Of a stretch of DNA of 32,537 nucleotides, positions 1-8,933 are shown one piece after another. The DNA comes from an uncultured Acetatifactor sp. GTDB taxonomy: Bacteria; Bacillota; Clostridia; Lachnospirales; Lachnospiraceae. Every line of letters starts with the position of its first letter. Position 1 is the stretch's first letter. Where the stretch lies: positions 1 to 32,537 of the forward strand of contig CATKXX010000033.1 of assembly GCA_949840935.1 (NCBI GenBank). The letters run 5' to 3'. Below the pieces are notes generated by a model that saw nothing but the letters and a program-made list of their open reading frames with translations, was not told the origin of the DNA and searched no databases. Both the position numbers and the translations under genes were made by a program.

Positions 1-98
1 CGCCCGGGGGAAGACGCCCGCTCGTGGGAGGAGGCCTGCCCGGAGGAGGAGGTTCGCCCGGGGGAAGACGCCCGCTCGTGGGAGGAGGCCTGCCCGGA
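1..98 (+). repeat. 54-bp in-frame tandem repeat within addA
   Basis: Bases 1-44 recur exactly at 55-98, a period of 54 bp or 18 codons. The encoded unit begins RPGEDARSWEEACPE. It is acidic and low in complexity and lies in the linker between helicase motifs III and IV. More copies may lie upstream of the window, so the copy number is unknown. Confidence 0.9.
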
Positions 99-2421
99 AG
101 ATGGCGCCGGTGCCAGGGCAAATGCCTGCTGCCGGATTGACCTGGCGAAGAATTTCCGGAGCCGCGTGCAGGTGGTGGATACGGTCAACAGCCTGTTTGC
201 CAGGATCATGAGCAGGGATATGGGCGGGATTGAATATGATGAGAGGGCGGCGCTTTATCCGGGGGCAGTATATCCTGAGAAGGAAGGGGCCGGAACAGAG
301 GATTATGACAGCGAGCTGCTGCTGGTGGAGAAGCCCGGCAGCGACGCGGAGGAGAGTGCGAAGCAGGCGGAGGCCCGGGCCATTGCCGGGAGGATCCGGG
401 AGCTGATGGTGTCCCTCCGGGTCATGGATAAGGCCGGAGGCAGCCTGCGCCCTGTGCGGTATTCCGATATGGTGATCCTGCTCCGCACCAACAGCGGATG
501 GGATGAGGAATTTAAGGAGGTTCTGGAGGAGGAGGGGATACCGGTACATATTACTTCCAGGACAGGGTATTTCGGCGCAACGGAGGTGCAGGAGCTTCTG
601 CAGCTGTTGCGCGTGCTGGATAACCCCACCCAGGATATCCCCCTGTTCGGCGTGATGAAATCGGTCTTTGGAGGCTTTACGGAGGAAGAAATAGCAAGCC
701 TGCGCAGCGGGAATAAGGGCGTTTCCCTGTACCAGGCTGTGAAAGAATCCGCCTGTGGCGCGGGGGAATGTGGCAGTGCAGGGGAAGAAGCGCTCCGAAG
801 GAAAGCGGCAGCCTTTCTGGAGCGGCTGGATTCCTACCGTGACCTGACGGTATATATGCCTGTCCGGGAGCTGCTGACCCGGCTGGTGACGGATTTTGAT
901 TATTTAAACTATGTGACGGCGCTGCCTGCGGGAAGCAAACGGCGGGCCAATGTGGAAATGCTGTTTACCAAGGCGTCGGATTTTGAGAAGACCAGTTATT
1001 TCGGGCTGTTTCATTTTATCCGTTACATGGAGCAGCTGGAAAAGTACGACGTGGACTACGGGGAGGCGGAGCTGCTGGATGAGAATGCCGATGTAGTCCG
1101 TATAATGAGCATCCATAAGAGTAAGGGCCTGGAATTCCCCGTTACCTTTGTATCCGGCCTGGGCAAGCGCTTCAATATGCAGGATGCCAACCAGTCCCTG
1201 ATTGCCGATATGGATCTGGGGCTTGCCACGGATTATGTGGATCCTGAGAGACGGCTCCGCAACAGGACGCTGCGCCGGTCCGTCCTCTCCGTGAAGCTGC
1301 GGGAGGACAGTCTTGCGGAGGAGCTCAGGGTGCTCTATGTGGCGCTGACCCGGGCAAGGGAAAAGCTGATCCTGACGGCATCCCTGGAGAACGCCCGGGA
1401 GCAGTGGGAGCTGTGGAAGGATTCGGGCATGGACAGGCTGTCCTGCCTGGATTACGCGGAAGCCGGAAGTTATCTGGATTTCCTGTTCCCCGTCCTGACA
1501 AAGGCCTGCATCCGGGTTCAGGTGAGGGACGGCCGGGAGATGGCGGCGGAAGCCCTGAAGGAACAGATATCCCTCCATGACAGAAAGGCCCGGCTGGAAC
1601 AGGCCGTGAGGCTTATCGGCGGGCGGGCAGCCGGGCAGGATGCGGGAGGCCGGCCAGAGGGAAAAGGCGATGGCGGGCTGGTAGCGCTGCCGGAGGATGC
1701 CGCCTGTCGGGAATTGAGGCGGCGCCTGACAGCCCCGTACACCTACGAAAACCTGTCCGGCCTCTACACCAAGACCACCGTCTCCGAATTAAAGATAGCT
1801 GCCATGGCCGACAGGGACGAGGCGGCCTTCCATACCTTTGAGGAAAAGGAGATACAGCCCTATATCCCGCTGTTCCGTCGGGGAGAGGAGAAGGTCAGCG
1901 GCGCTGTGCGGGGCAACGCCTACCACAGGGTGATGGAAATCCTTGACCTGGACGTCGTCATGGCGGCGGAGCCGGGGGAGGCCAGGAGGAAGGCACTCCA
2001 TACTTTCCTGCTGGAGCAGGTGGAGGGCCGCCGGCTCAGCAGGGACTATCTGGAAGCGGTGCGGGAGGAGAAGATTCTGCGCTTCCTGGCCTCAGGGCTG
2101 GGACAGCGCATGTACCGCTCCCACAGGGCGGGAGGCCTCTGCCGGGAACAGCCCTTTGTCATGGGCGTCCCTGCGGACAGGCTGGGACAGGGTTTCCCCG
2201 GGACGGAAACGGTGCTGATCCAGGGGATCATAGATGTGTTCTTTGCGGAGGAGGACGGGCTGGTACTGCTGGATTACAAGACGGATTCCGTCCGCTCCAT
2301 GGAGGAGCTTTGGAACCGCTATGAGACACAGCTGGACTATTACCGTGAGGCGCTGGAGAAGCTCACCGGGCGGCCGGTAAAGGAGAGGATCCTGTATTCT
2401 TTTTCCCTGGAGAAATATTAA
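1..2421 (+). CDS. addA: ATP-dependent helicase/nuclease subunit A, 5' end outside window
   Basis: AddA is the helicase-nuclease subunit of the AddAB complex, which resects double-strand breaks for RecA-dependent repair. The reading frame is open from base 1, so the N-terminal Walker A half lies upstream; 806 codons are visible of a family usually around 1200-1300. Seen in order: the motif IV region LAKNFRSR (visible codons 48-55), motif V MSIHKSKGLEFP (from codon 369), motif VI LRVLYVALTRAREKL, then the C-terminal RecB-type nuclease with GNAYHRVME, GIIDVF (Asp at codon 745) and the catalytic DYKTD (codons 758-762). Both helicase and nuclease signatures are intact, so the gene appears functional. 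An in-frame 18-codon tandem repeat sits just before motif IV. An ATG at 166 is internal and not the start. addB would be expected upstream but is not visible. Confidence 0.95.
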   Translation, partial: RPGEDARSWEEACPEEEVRPGEDARSWEEACPEDGAGARANACCRIDLAKNFRSRVQVVDTVNSLFARIMSRDMGGIEYDERAALYPGAVYPEKEGAGTEDYDSELLLVEKPGSDAEESAKQAEARAIAGRIRELMVSLRVMDKAGGSLRPVRYSDMVILLRTNSGWDEEFKEVLEEEGIPVHITSRTGYFGATEVQELLQLLRVLDNPTQDIPLFGVMKSVFGGFTEEEIASLRSGNKGVSLYQAVKESACGAGECGSAGEEALRRKAAAFLERLDSYRDLTVYMPVRELLTRLVTDFDYLNYVTALPAGSKRRANVEMLFTKASDFEKTSYFGLFHFIRYMEQLEKYDVDYGEAELLDENADVVRIMSIHKSKGLEFPVTFVSGLGKRFNMQDANQSLIADMDLGLATDYVDPERRLRNRTLRRSVLSVKLREDSLAEELRVLYVALTRAREKLILTASLENAREQWELWKDSGMDRLSCLDYAEAGSYLDFLFPVLTKACIRVQVRDGREMAAEALKEQISLHDRKARLEQAVRLIGGRAAGQDAGGRPEGKGDGGLVALPEDAACRELRRRLTAPYTYENLSGLYTKTTVSELKIAAMADRDEAAFHTFEEKEIQPYIPLFRRGEEKVSGAVRGNAYHRVMEILDLDVVMAAEPGEARRKALHTFLLEQVEGRRLSRDYLEAVREEKILRFLASGLGQRMYRSHRAGGLCREQPFVMGVPADRLGQGFPGTETVLIQGIIDVFFAEEDGLVLLDYKTDSVRSMEELWNRYETQLDYYREALEKLTGRPVKERILYSFSLEKY

Positions 2422-2438
2422 AAATTTGAGGGCGTATC

Positions 2439-2467
2439 TGTACACTTTTTTTCGTCTGTGGTATGAT
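2439..2467 (+). promoter_or_regulatory. Probable sigma-A type promoter of the flagellin gene
   Basis: TGTACA (2439-2444) is separated by 17 nt from TATGAT (2462-2467). It is the best match in the 120-nt gap between addA and the flagellin gene. Flagellin genes are often read by sigma-D/28, whose consensus (TAAA, about 15 nt, CCGATAT) I do not find clearly here, so the sigma assignment is open. Confidence 0.5.
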
Positions 2468-2493
2468 AATGGCATATTATAAAAGGGGCTGTC

Positions 2494-2535
2494 GGATAAA
2501 GCAGCGGATAAAAGCAGCGGATAAAAGCAGGGAGG
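2494..2535 (+). promoter_or_regulatory. Flagellin leader with 13-nt tandem repeat and spaced GGA motifs
   Basis: The 13-mer GCAGCGGATAAAA occurs twice head to tail (2501-2513, 2514-2526), with a partial third copy running into the Shine-Dalgarno GGGAGG (2530-2535), six nt before the ATG. GGA trinucleotides begin at 2494, 2506, 2519 and 2531, spaced 12-13 nt, and the last lies inside the Shine-Dalgarno. CsrA proteins bind GGA motifs, and in Bacillus CsrA represses flagellin (hag) translation at such leader sites. That CsrA acts here is inference. Confidence 0.55.
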
Positions 2536-2541
2536 CTGGGT

Positions 2542-5500
2542 ATGATAACGATAAACAGTAATATATTGGCTTTAAATGCAAGGAATAATCTGAATATTAC
2601 CAATACGAAAAGGGCAAAAACGACAGAAAAGCTTTCTTCGGGCTATCGCATTAACCGTGCTGCTGACGATGCCGCAGGGCTGGCGATATCCGAGAAAATG
2701 AGAAGGCAGATCAGGGGCCTTGACCAGGGTACCGCCAACGGCATGGACGGTATTTCGTGGTGCCAGATCGGGGACGGGAGCCTGGACGAAGCGCATGATA
2801 TCCTGCACAGGATGCATGAGCTCACAATTAAGTCCCTGAACGAGACGAATACCGACGAGGATCGTCTGTACATGGAGATGGAATTTGACGCCCTGCAGAG
2901 TGAGCTGGATAAGATTGGGAAGTCCACGCAGTTTAATGAGATCAATATTTTCCAGGGCCACCGTACCCCTTACTACCAGTGCCAGGGCGGGGTAAAGTGG
3001 GATCCCCAGCAGATGCACGCGGTGACGGCGGGGAGTAATGACCTTGTTTTTGAATACCGGATGAAGGAGACGGACGCTCCTCAGACCCTGACGGTAACGG
3101 TGCCTCCGGGAGAATATACCACGCAGGAGCTGGTGGATGAGATCGAGTCGGCCCTCGTACAGTCAGGCAAGGCTGACAATATCATGCTTGAGCTTGCGGA
3201 GACAGGCTTCTGCAATGCCAACCTGGAAGGCGGCGAAGCCATTGACGCGGTGACAGGGGGGCTCTCCTACCTTTTATACAATATGTACCAGGGAGGCAGC
3301 TCCGGCGCGCTGATCGGCACGACTACCTTCCATGACGAGAACAGTAAGCTGGAGATTGTGCCGGGGCAGAATAATGAACTGATCTTCCAGCTGGACAGGT
3401 TTGACGGGGCTGTCATGCCGCCTGTGGAGATCAGGCTTGAGAAAGGAGAGTATACCAGGGAAGACCTGATCAAGAAACTGAACGCCAAGCTCCAGGGCAC
3501 TTCGGTGAAGGCGGAGCCCTGCGGATCCGGGGTCAAGCTCTCCAGCCCGGACGGGGTAGTTACCGGGTTCAAGGGCAATATGTTTAAGATAGACGAGGGC
3601 GGAAAGATTTATCATTCTGTCTTCTATGACAATGTAAAGTACGGAAGCGTCAACAAGACGGCGGGGTACTTTGTCGGCGGCAGCGTCCTTCCCACGGATG
3701 CAAGGGATGTGGAGCATCAGAAATATGTGATAGACAGCAGTAACAATACGCTGACCTTCCTGAACCCAAACGGCAGCGCAGGGGATGTTACTCTCACCAT
3801 TCTTCCCGAGGGGAAATACACTGCGGCTGAAATGGCCGGCAAGCTGAACGAGCTGTTTGGCCCTGCCGGGTTGGAAATGGAGGCCAGGGTGAACGGCGAG
3901 TCCGGCTTCCAGGGGATTACGATCGTATCCAAGGTAGAAGGGATGGACAGCGTGGTCAGCCCGGATCCGCTCTGCAGCGCATATGATACCCTCTTTGTGA
4001 CCAGGGAGTACAATCAGTACGGTTACAGGGTCTCCCCGGACAACGAGACGAGGGCGGACAGGGACGGCTATTATACAGGCGGCAGGACGCTTATGGCTCC
4101 TTTTACAGTCACGGCGGGGACAAACGATTCCTTTGACGTGGTCATAGACGGCACCAGTTATCCTGTCAAAATGACTGCCAAAACCTATAACAGCGTGGAG
4201 GAGATACGCGCGGAGCTGGACGCGCAGCTGAACGGGAGCAACGCTCCCGCGGGCTGCAGGAATAAGCTTAAGGTAACTCTGTCAGGGGGCAGGCTGTCGC
4301 TTACCGGAGCGGACGGGGCAGGCGTGAATTCGGTGAGGGTAAACGCCAAAGGCGGTAATAAGGGGGAGGCGGAGATTTTTAACGGCACCCAGATTACCTA
4401 CCGGACAAAGCCGGTTTCCGGTTACGGGAGTGTGACGCTGAATACTTCCTTTACCGGCGGGGCCATCAAGGATCCGAACATGAATATCAGCTTCGGAGGG
4501 CAGACGTATCCCGTTACACTTCCCACAGGGGATAATGTAAGCCAGAAGGATATCATCGATGCCATTGAAGCAGCAATCCCGCCCAGGACGGAGGTGACTC
4601 CCAACACCTTTAAGACCGTCTATGACGAGGGTAAGACGTTGGACAATACCGCGGTACAGGCTGCCTCCGGTACGAGCCATGTCTCCCCCTGGGGGGACAG
4701 CGTCAAGGGTGTCAGCCAGGAGAAAGAGGGTGAAGTCGGCGTATTTACGAAAAACGAGCCGGCTACCCTGACTATACAGCCCATGCTCAAGGACAGGATA
4801 ACCCTGGACGATACCAACAACAGGATGGAGCTGACGATCAACGGGAACACCCAGACAATCTTCCTTCAGCCGGGGGTGGAATACGACAGGAACAGCCTGA
4901 AGGAGGAGCTGCAGAGGCAGATTGACAATACCTTTGGAACCGGCATGGGAGGGGCTAATGTGGAGCTGGATCCCAATGGGGGCCACTTTATCCTGGAGGC
5001 CAGGCTGCCGGCCGGAGAGAAGGGGGCGAACACTAATATCAGCTGTTCCACCAACACCAGTCCCTTCCTGGCGGAGTTAAACACCACAAGGGAGCCCGCC
5101 GTGTGGAGGAGCAGCACGGAGCTTGTATCTCCGATCGCAATCAGCGGGGGACAGACTCTGAATTTCAGGTATACGGAAAAGGGGGAGAGCCGGGAGATTA
5201 AGATTCCTCTTGGCCAGGGGGTCTACGACCGGGATTCGATCATTGCGGAACTGAACCGGAAGCTGGCGGGACAGGGCCTTACTGCGTCCCGGTCAGGGAA
5301 CAGGCTTGTGATGACCTCGGACGCTGCGGGAAGTGATGTCTCCATCAGCTTCAGCATGGCCGACGGAGGCTCCGCCGCCGAAATGCTCTTTGGCCCCGGA
5401 ACGAAGAAAACACCGGCGGATATCGTGGTGAATCAGAAGACGGAAAACGTCATCAGCATCAAGCCGGGTGACACCTTTACCATTATGCTCAACGGGGTTC

Positions 5501-7374
5501 CCCAGACAGTCACCTTTAACGAGGGAGGGGACTGGCCCAGGAGCACCTTTGTGCAGAAGCTGAACGAGAAGCTGAAGGATGCGGGGATTGGTGTGGAGGC
5601 CTATGTTTCCGGTGACCGGCTGGGCTATAAGACCACAGCCACGGGAAGCGGAGTCAATATCGCCATGTCCTATGCGACCGGCGGCACCTCCATGAAAGCC
5701 ATCTACGGGGAGACCAAGACGGAATATCCCGGTATCAAGGCGGAGTTTGACAGCAATAACAAGCTGGTGCTGTCCTCCACCAGCGGACGACCCTATATTT
5801 ATGTGTCCTCCTCCACCGGCGGCGTCTTCCAGCAGGCGGAGCCTGTGACGGAGTACCTGACACCGGATTACAGGGACGGATATCATTCCGCGAAAAAGAG
5901 CAGTATTGACGGGGTAAGCCTGATAGAACCGATACCGGTGAATGAATGGAATGATAATCTGAAATTTACTTTCCGGGATGGCAGCGACAGTAAGAATGTG
6001 GAGGTCACGATCCCTTACGCGGCGGATCCGGACAATTACACCTTTGCGAAGCTTGAGGGTGAGCTTCAGGGACAGATAGACACCCAGGTCGGGGCCGGGA
6101 AGATCCAGGTAACTGTGGACGGGAACGGCGTGAGGCTGGAGGCTGTGAAGGTGGGAAATAATTACGCCTTCAGCAGCTTCAGCGGCGACTTTTATGACAA
6201 GGTCATCTGTTCCTGCGAGGAAAAGTCTGTTGACAGGGGTACTAACGATGTAAAGGGCACCCAGACGGGAAGCCCGGCGTATACCGTGGGCCGTAAGGAC
6301 GTGAAGAACAATGTGACGGAGATTCACCGGAATATCAATGACACCCTGTCCCTGGAGCTGGTCTACGGCGGCCAGCCCCATAAGATCGAGATGAAGCTGG
6401 ATGCAGGAAACTATACGGGCGAGCAGCTGCAGGCACATGTCCAGGAGAAAATCAATGAACAGCTGAAGGCAGGCGGGCTGGAGGAAAACCTGATTCAGGT
6501 CGGCCTGGGGGATATCAAGACCAACGTCAGCGGGGCGAATGATGAGAATGCCCTGAATTTCAAGCTGGCGGTGGATAACGTGAAGGCGCCGGCGAAGGGG
6601 CAGTACATCATTGAGGGTGTCAGCGGCAGCGCAGCCTTTGAAATCTTCTACCAGACGGACGGCAAGCTGATGCCGGCCCATATCAGGGGGACGAAGGATA
6701 TCTCCCAGGGGGTGGATATCGGCCCGGACGAGACGGAGCTGAACTTTGAGGTGGACGGGACGGTGTACCCCATTCCCATTCCGGAGGGGCATCATACTGC
6801 GGAGGAGCTCCTGAAGATCATGAATGATGCGTTCGGCACAGGAGGGATTCCGCTGACCGCTGAAATGGAAGACGGTATGCTGAAGGTGTCTTACACGAAG
6901 ATGGGCGAACACACGATCAATGTGGTGCCGGGCGGCTCAAAGAAGAAGGTCTTCTTTGCGGAAGAAGGCAATAAAGAGGAAATTGTCCGAAGCGTAAAGC
7001 TGAGCGCCAGGGAGAAGGATGAGGTCGAGCTGGATCAGCCTCCTTTTAACACCAGCCTTTTAAGGATCAATTCGGTATGTATCTCAAAGGTCAAGTATGC
7101 CCGGAAGGCATCCCAGAGGCTGCGGGAGGCGCTGAGCGTGCTGTCCGACATACGCAGCGGGTTTGGCAGCACCCAGAACCGTCTGGAGTATGCCCTGAAC
7201 AACAACAGGAATGTGTCGGAGAATACGCAGAGCGCGGAATCCCGCATCCGGGACATGGATATGTCGAAAGGGATGGTACAGTACACCGGCCAGAGTATCC
7301 TGGCGCAGGCGGGCTCGGCCATGCTTGCCCAGGCCAACGCCCAGAAGGAGTGGGTGATGAGGCTTCTGCAATAA
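2542..7374 (+). CDS. fliC: Giant flagellin with about eleven internal repeat domains
   Basis: Structural subunit of the flagellar filament, exported by the flagellar type III system. The N-terminal D0/D1 region (residues 1-140) is canonical, with LSSGYRINRAADDAAGLAIS. So is the C-terminal region (about 1506-1610), ending AQAGSAMLAQANAQKEWVMRLLQ. Ordinary flagellins are about 270-550 aa; this is 1610 aa because of a roughly 1360-residue surface-exposed insert. The insert holds about eleven divergent copies of a 105-160-residue unit, beginning near residues 165, 277, 400, 527, 646, 758, 870, 975, 1136, 1265 and 1396. Each has a beta-strand, a GEYT-like turn (PPGEYTTQEL, EKGEYTREDL, PEGKYTAAEM), then an amphipathic helix. 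No HExxH protease motif is present, so it is not a flagellinolysin. Ten cysteines are unusual for a flagellin. The Shine-Dalgarno GGGAGG at six nt supports the start. No clear terminator follows. Confidence 0.95.
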   Translation: MITINSNILALNARNNLNITNTKRAKTTEKLSSGYRINRAADDAAGLAISEKMRRQIRGLDQGTANGMDGISWCQIGDGSLDEAHDILHRMHELTIKSLNETNTDEDRLYMEMEFDALQSELDKIGKSTQFNEINIFQGHRTPYYQCQGGVKWDPQQMHAVTAGSNDLVFEYRMKETDAPQTLTVTVPPGEYTTQELVDEIESALVQSGKADNIMLELAETGFCNANLEGGEAIDAVTGGLSYLLYNMYQGGSSGALIGTTTFHDENSKLEIVPGQNNELIFQLDRFDGAVMPPVEIRLEKGEYTREDLIKKLNAKLQGTSVKAEPCGSGVKLSSPDGVVTGFKGNMFKIDEGGKIYHSVFYDNVKYGSVNKTAGYFVGGSVLPTDARDVEHQKYVIDSSNNTLTFLNPNGSAGDVTLTILPEGKYTAAEMAGKLNELFGPAGLEMEARVNGESGFQGITIVSKVEGMDSVVSPDPLCSAYDTLFVTREYNQYGYRVSPDNETRADRDGYYTGGRTLMAPFTVTAGTNDSFDVVIDGTSYPVKMTAKTYNSVEEIRAELDAQLNGSNAPAGCRNKLKVTLSGGRLSLTGADGAGVNSVRVNAKGGNKGEAEIFNGTQITYRTKPVSGYGSVTLNTSFTGGAIKDPNMNISFGGQTYPVTLPTGDNVSQKDIIDAIEAAIPPRTEVTPNTFKTVYDEGKTLDNTAVQAASGTSHVSPWGDSVKGVSQEKEGEVGVFTKNEPATLTIQPMLKDRITLDDTNNRMELTINGNTQTIFLQPGVEYDRNSLKEELQRQIDNTFGTGMGGANVELDPNGGHFILEARLPAGEKGANTNISCSTNTSPFLAELNTTREPAVWRSSTELVSPIAISGGQTLNFRYTEKGESREIKIPLGQGVYDRDSIIAELNRKLAGQGLTASRSGNRLVMTSDAAGSDVSISFSMADGGSAAEMLFGPGTKKTPADIVVNQKTENVISIKPGDTFTIMLNGVPQTVTFNEGGDWPRSTFVQKLNEKLKDAGIGVEAYVSGDRLGYKTTATGSGVNIAMSYATGGTSMKAIYGETKTEYPGIKAEFDSNNKLVLSSTSGRPYIYVSSSTGGVFQQAEPVTEYLTPDYRDGYHSAKKSSIDGVSLIEPIPVNEWNDNLKFTFRDGSDSKNVEVTIPYAADPDNYTFAKLEGELQGQIDTQVGAGKIQVTVDGNGVRLEAVKVGNNYAFSSFSGDFYDKVICSCEEKSVDRGTNDVKGTQTGSPAYTVGRKDVKNNVTEIHRNINDTLSLELVYGGQPHKIEMKLDAGNYTGEQLQAHVQEKINEQLKAGGLEENLIQVGLGDIKTNVSGANDENALNFKLAVDNVKAPAKGQYIIEGVSGSAAFEIFYQTDGKLMPAHIRGTKDISQGVDIGPDETELNFEVDGTVYPIPIPEGHHTAEELLKIMNDAFGTGGIPLTAEMEDGMLKVSYTKMGEHTINVVPGGSKKKVFFAEEGNKEEIVRSVKLSAREKDEVELDQPPFNTSLLRINSVCISKVKYARKASQRLREALSVLSDIRSGFGSTQNRLEYALNNNRNVSENTQSAESRIRDMDMSKGMVQYTGQSILAQAGSAMLAQANAQKEWVMRLLQ

Positions 7375-7396
7375 GAAGAAGGAATTGCAGGATTTG

Positions 7397-7425
7397 TTGA
7401 AAGCTTTCATGATATATGATACAAT
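7397..7425 (+). promoter_or_regulatory. Promoter of the binding-protein/sensor-kinase pair
   Basis: TTGAAA (7397-7402), a 17-nt spacer, then TACAAT (7420-7425). The predicted transcription start near 7432 leaves a leader of about 34 nt before the ATG at 7466. It lies in the short AT-rich gap after the flagellin gene, so this pair can be expressed independently of it. Confidence 0.6.
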
Positions 7426-7465
7426 AATCGGAATGAGTATTTTGATCATGGAGGTAAGAGATGAT

Positions 7466-8932
7466 ATGATACATAGAAGCCATTTTTGCGGAAAGCTGTT
7501 TTTTGCCGCTGCCACGGCAGTTCTTTTGACCGGCTGCGGGGAAAATGATAAAAACCCCCTGGATCCTGACAACCCAGTGTCCCTGACGGTGTGGAATTAT
7601 TATAACGGATCCCAGCAGGCGGCTTTTAATGAACTGGTGGAGAAATTTAATGAGACTGTAGGGAAGGAAAAAGGCATCTATGTGCAGAGCTACAGCCAGG
7701 GGTCTGTCTCTGACCTGGAGACAGCAGTGCGGGATGCCATAGAAGGAAAGGTAGGGGCGGAGGAGATGCCCGATCTCTTTTCCTCTTATGCGGATACCGC
7801 CTATGAGGTGGAGCAGGCGGGAGCCCTGGCCGACCTGTCCGCCTATCTGGACGGTGCGGAATTGGAGAAATATGTGGATTCTTATGTGGAGGAAGGGTGC
7901 ATTGCCGCCGACGGCACGCTGAGAATCTTTCCCACGGCGAAATCTACGGAGATCATGATGATCAACAAGACGGACTGGGAGCCCTTTGCCCAGGCTACGG
8001 GTGTTTCCCTGGAAGAACTTACGACCATGGAGGGAGTGACCGCTGTGGCACAGGCTTATTATGAGTGGACTGACAGTCTTACGCCGGACATAGAGGGGGA
8101 CGGCAGGGCTTTTTACGGCAGGGACGCCATGGCCAATTATTTTCTGATCGGCATGAAGCAGCTGGGGGTGGAAATCTTCCAGGTGGAGGACGGCAGGGTG
8201 GCTCTGAACCTGCCCAGGGAAGAACTGCGCCGCATCTGGGAGAATTATTATGTGCCCATAGTTAAGGGCTATTTTGGGGCCTACGGCTCTTTCCGTTCCG
8301 ATGATGTGAAGACGGGGGAGCTTCTGGCGTATACGGGCTCCACCACCTCCGCCATGTATTTCCCCAGCCAGGTGGAGCTGGACGATTCCTCCTATGCCAT
8401 TGACTATGCCGTGATGGCGGCTCCGGTATTTGAGGGAGGGGAGCGCTATGCCGTGCAGCAGGGGGCGGGTATGGTGGTCAGCAGATCGGACAGAAAGCAT
8501 GAGTATGCTGCCGTGGAATTTCTGAAATGGTTCACGGAGGCGGACAACAATCTGCAGTTTGGCTGTGAGGCCGGTTATCTCCCGGTACAGAAGGAGGCAA
8601 ACAGCAAGGAGGTGCTGGATGAGAATATCGCGGCGCAGGGCCTGGAGGTGATGCCCAAGACTTATGACTGCCTGGCCTTTGTCTTCGAGGAGATGGGTGA
8701 TTTTACCCTGTATACGAACAAAAGCTTTGAAAACGGTTCCGCCGCCAGGAAGATACTGGAATACCACCTTGCGGATTGGGCGGCCGGGGACAGGGACAGT
8801 GTGATAGAGGCTATGGAGCAGGGAAAAAGCCTGGAGGAGGCGGCAGCGCCTTTTCTGACGGAGAGCTCCTTTGAAAAATGGTATGATTCTTTTTGCAGCG
8901 CATTAGGGGAAGCAATCGACAGGCAGGGATGA
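7466..8932 (+). CDS. Extracellular solute-binding lipoprotein, family 1
   Basis: A 488-aa membrane-anchored binding protein of the family that serves sugar ABC importers (SBP family 1). The start at 7466 gives a textbook lipoprotein signal: MIHRSH, a hydrophobic stretch, then lipobox LTGC with Cys at about residue 24. A GGAGG lies 11 nt upstream. Earlier in-frame ATGs (7385, 7448) would spoil the signal peptide. The mature part opens with [20 protein letters not shown], typical of the fold's first strand and helix, and later has the [13 protein letters not shown] and [10 protein letters not shown] segments common in the family. No permease or ATPase genes are next to it. The following gene, 1 nt downstream, is a hybrid sensor kinase, so the ligand is more likely sensed than imported by this locus. 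The ligand cannot be read from sequence. Confidence 0.85.
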   Translation: MIHRSHFCGKLFFAAATAVLLTGCGENDKNPLDPDNPVSLTVWNYYNGSQQAAFNELVEKFNETVGKEKGIYVQSYSQGSVSDLETAVRDAIEGKVGAEEMPDLFSSYADTAYEVEQAGALADLSAYLDGAELEKYVDSYVEEGCIAADGTLRIFPTAKSTEIMMINKTDWEPFAQATGVSLEELTTMEGVTAVAQAYYEWTDSLTPDIEGDGRAFYGRDAMANYFLIGMKQLGVEIFQVEDGRVALNLPREELRRIWENYYVPIVKGYFGAYGSFRSDDVKTGELLAYTGSTTSAMYFPSQVELDDSSYAIDYAVMAAPVFEGGERYAVQQGAGMVVSRSDRKHEYAAVEFLKWFTEADNNLQFGCEAGYLPVQKEANSKEVLDENIAAQGLEVMPKTYDCLAFVFEEMGDFTLYTNKSFENGSAARKILEYHLADWAAGDRDSVIEAMEQGKSLEEAAAPFLTESSFEKWYDSFCSALGEAIDRQG

Positions 8933-8933
8933 T

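Noticed and set aside
2494..2535. A CRISPR-like or coding repeat before the flagellin gene
   Set aside because: Units are only 13 nt, adjacent without spacers and non-coding. They fit a leader repeat.
5293..6912. A 539-codon open frame on the minus strand inside the flagellin gene
   Set aside because: It is antisense to a flagellin with clear repeats, has low-complexity His/Leu/Arg-rich content and no known motif. GC-rich genes commonly leave such mirror frames open.
2542..7374. A flagellinolysin-type protease domain in the large insert
   Set aside because: No HExxH or other zinc-protease signature is present. The insert is repetitive throughout.
7091..8767. A 558-codon minus-strand frame opposite the binding-protein gene and flagellin end
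   Set aside because: It spans the ends of two well-supported plus-strand genes and the promoter between them. Its content is typical of an antisense shadow.
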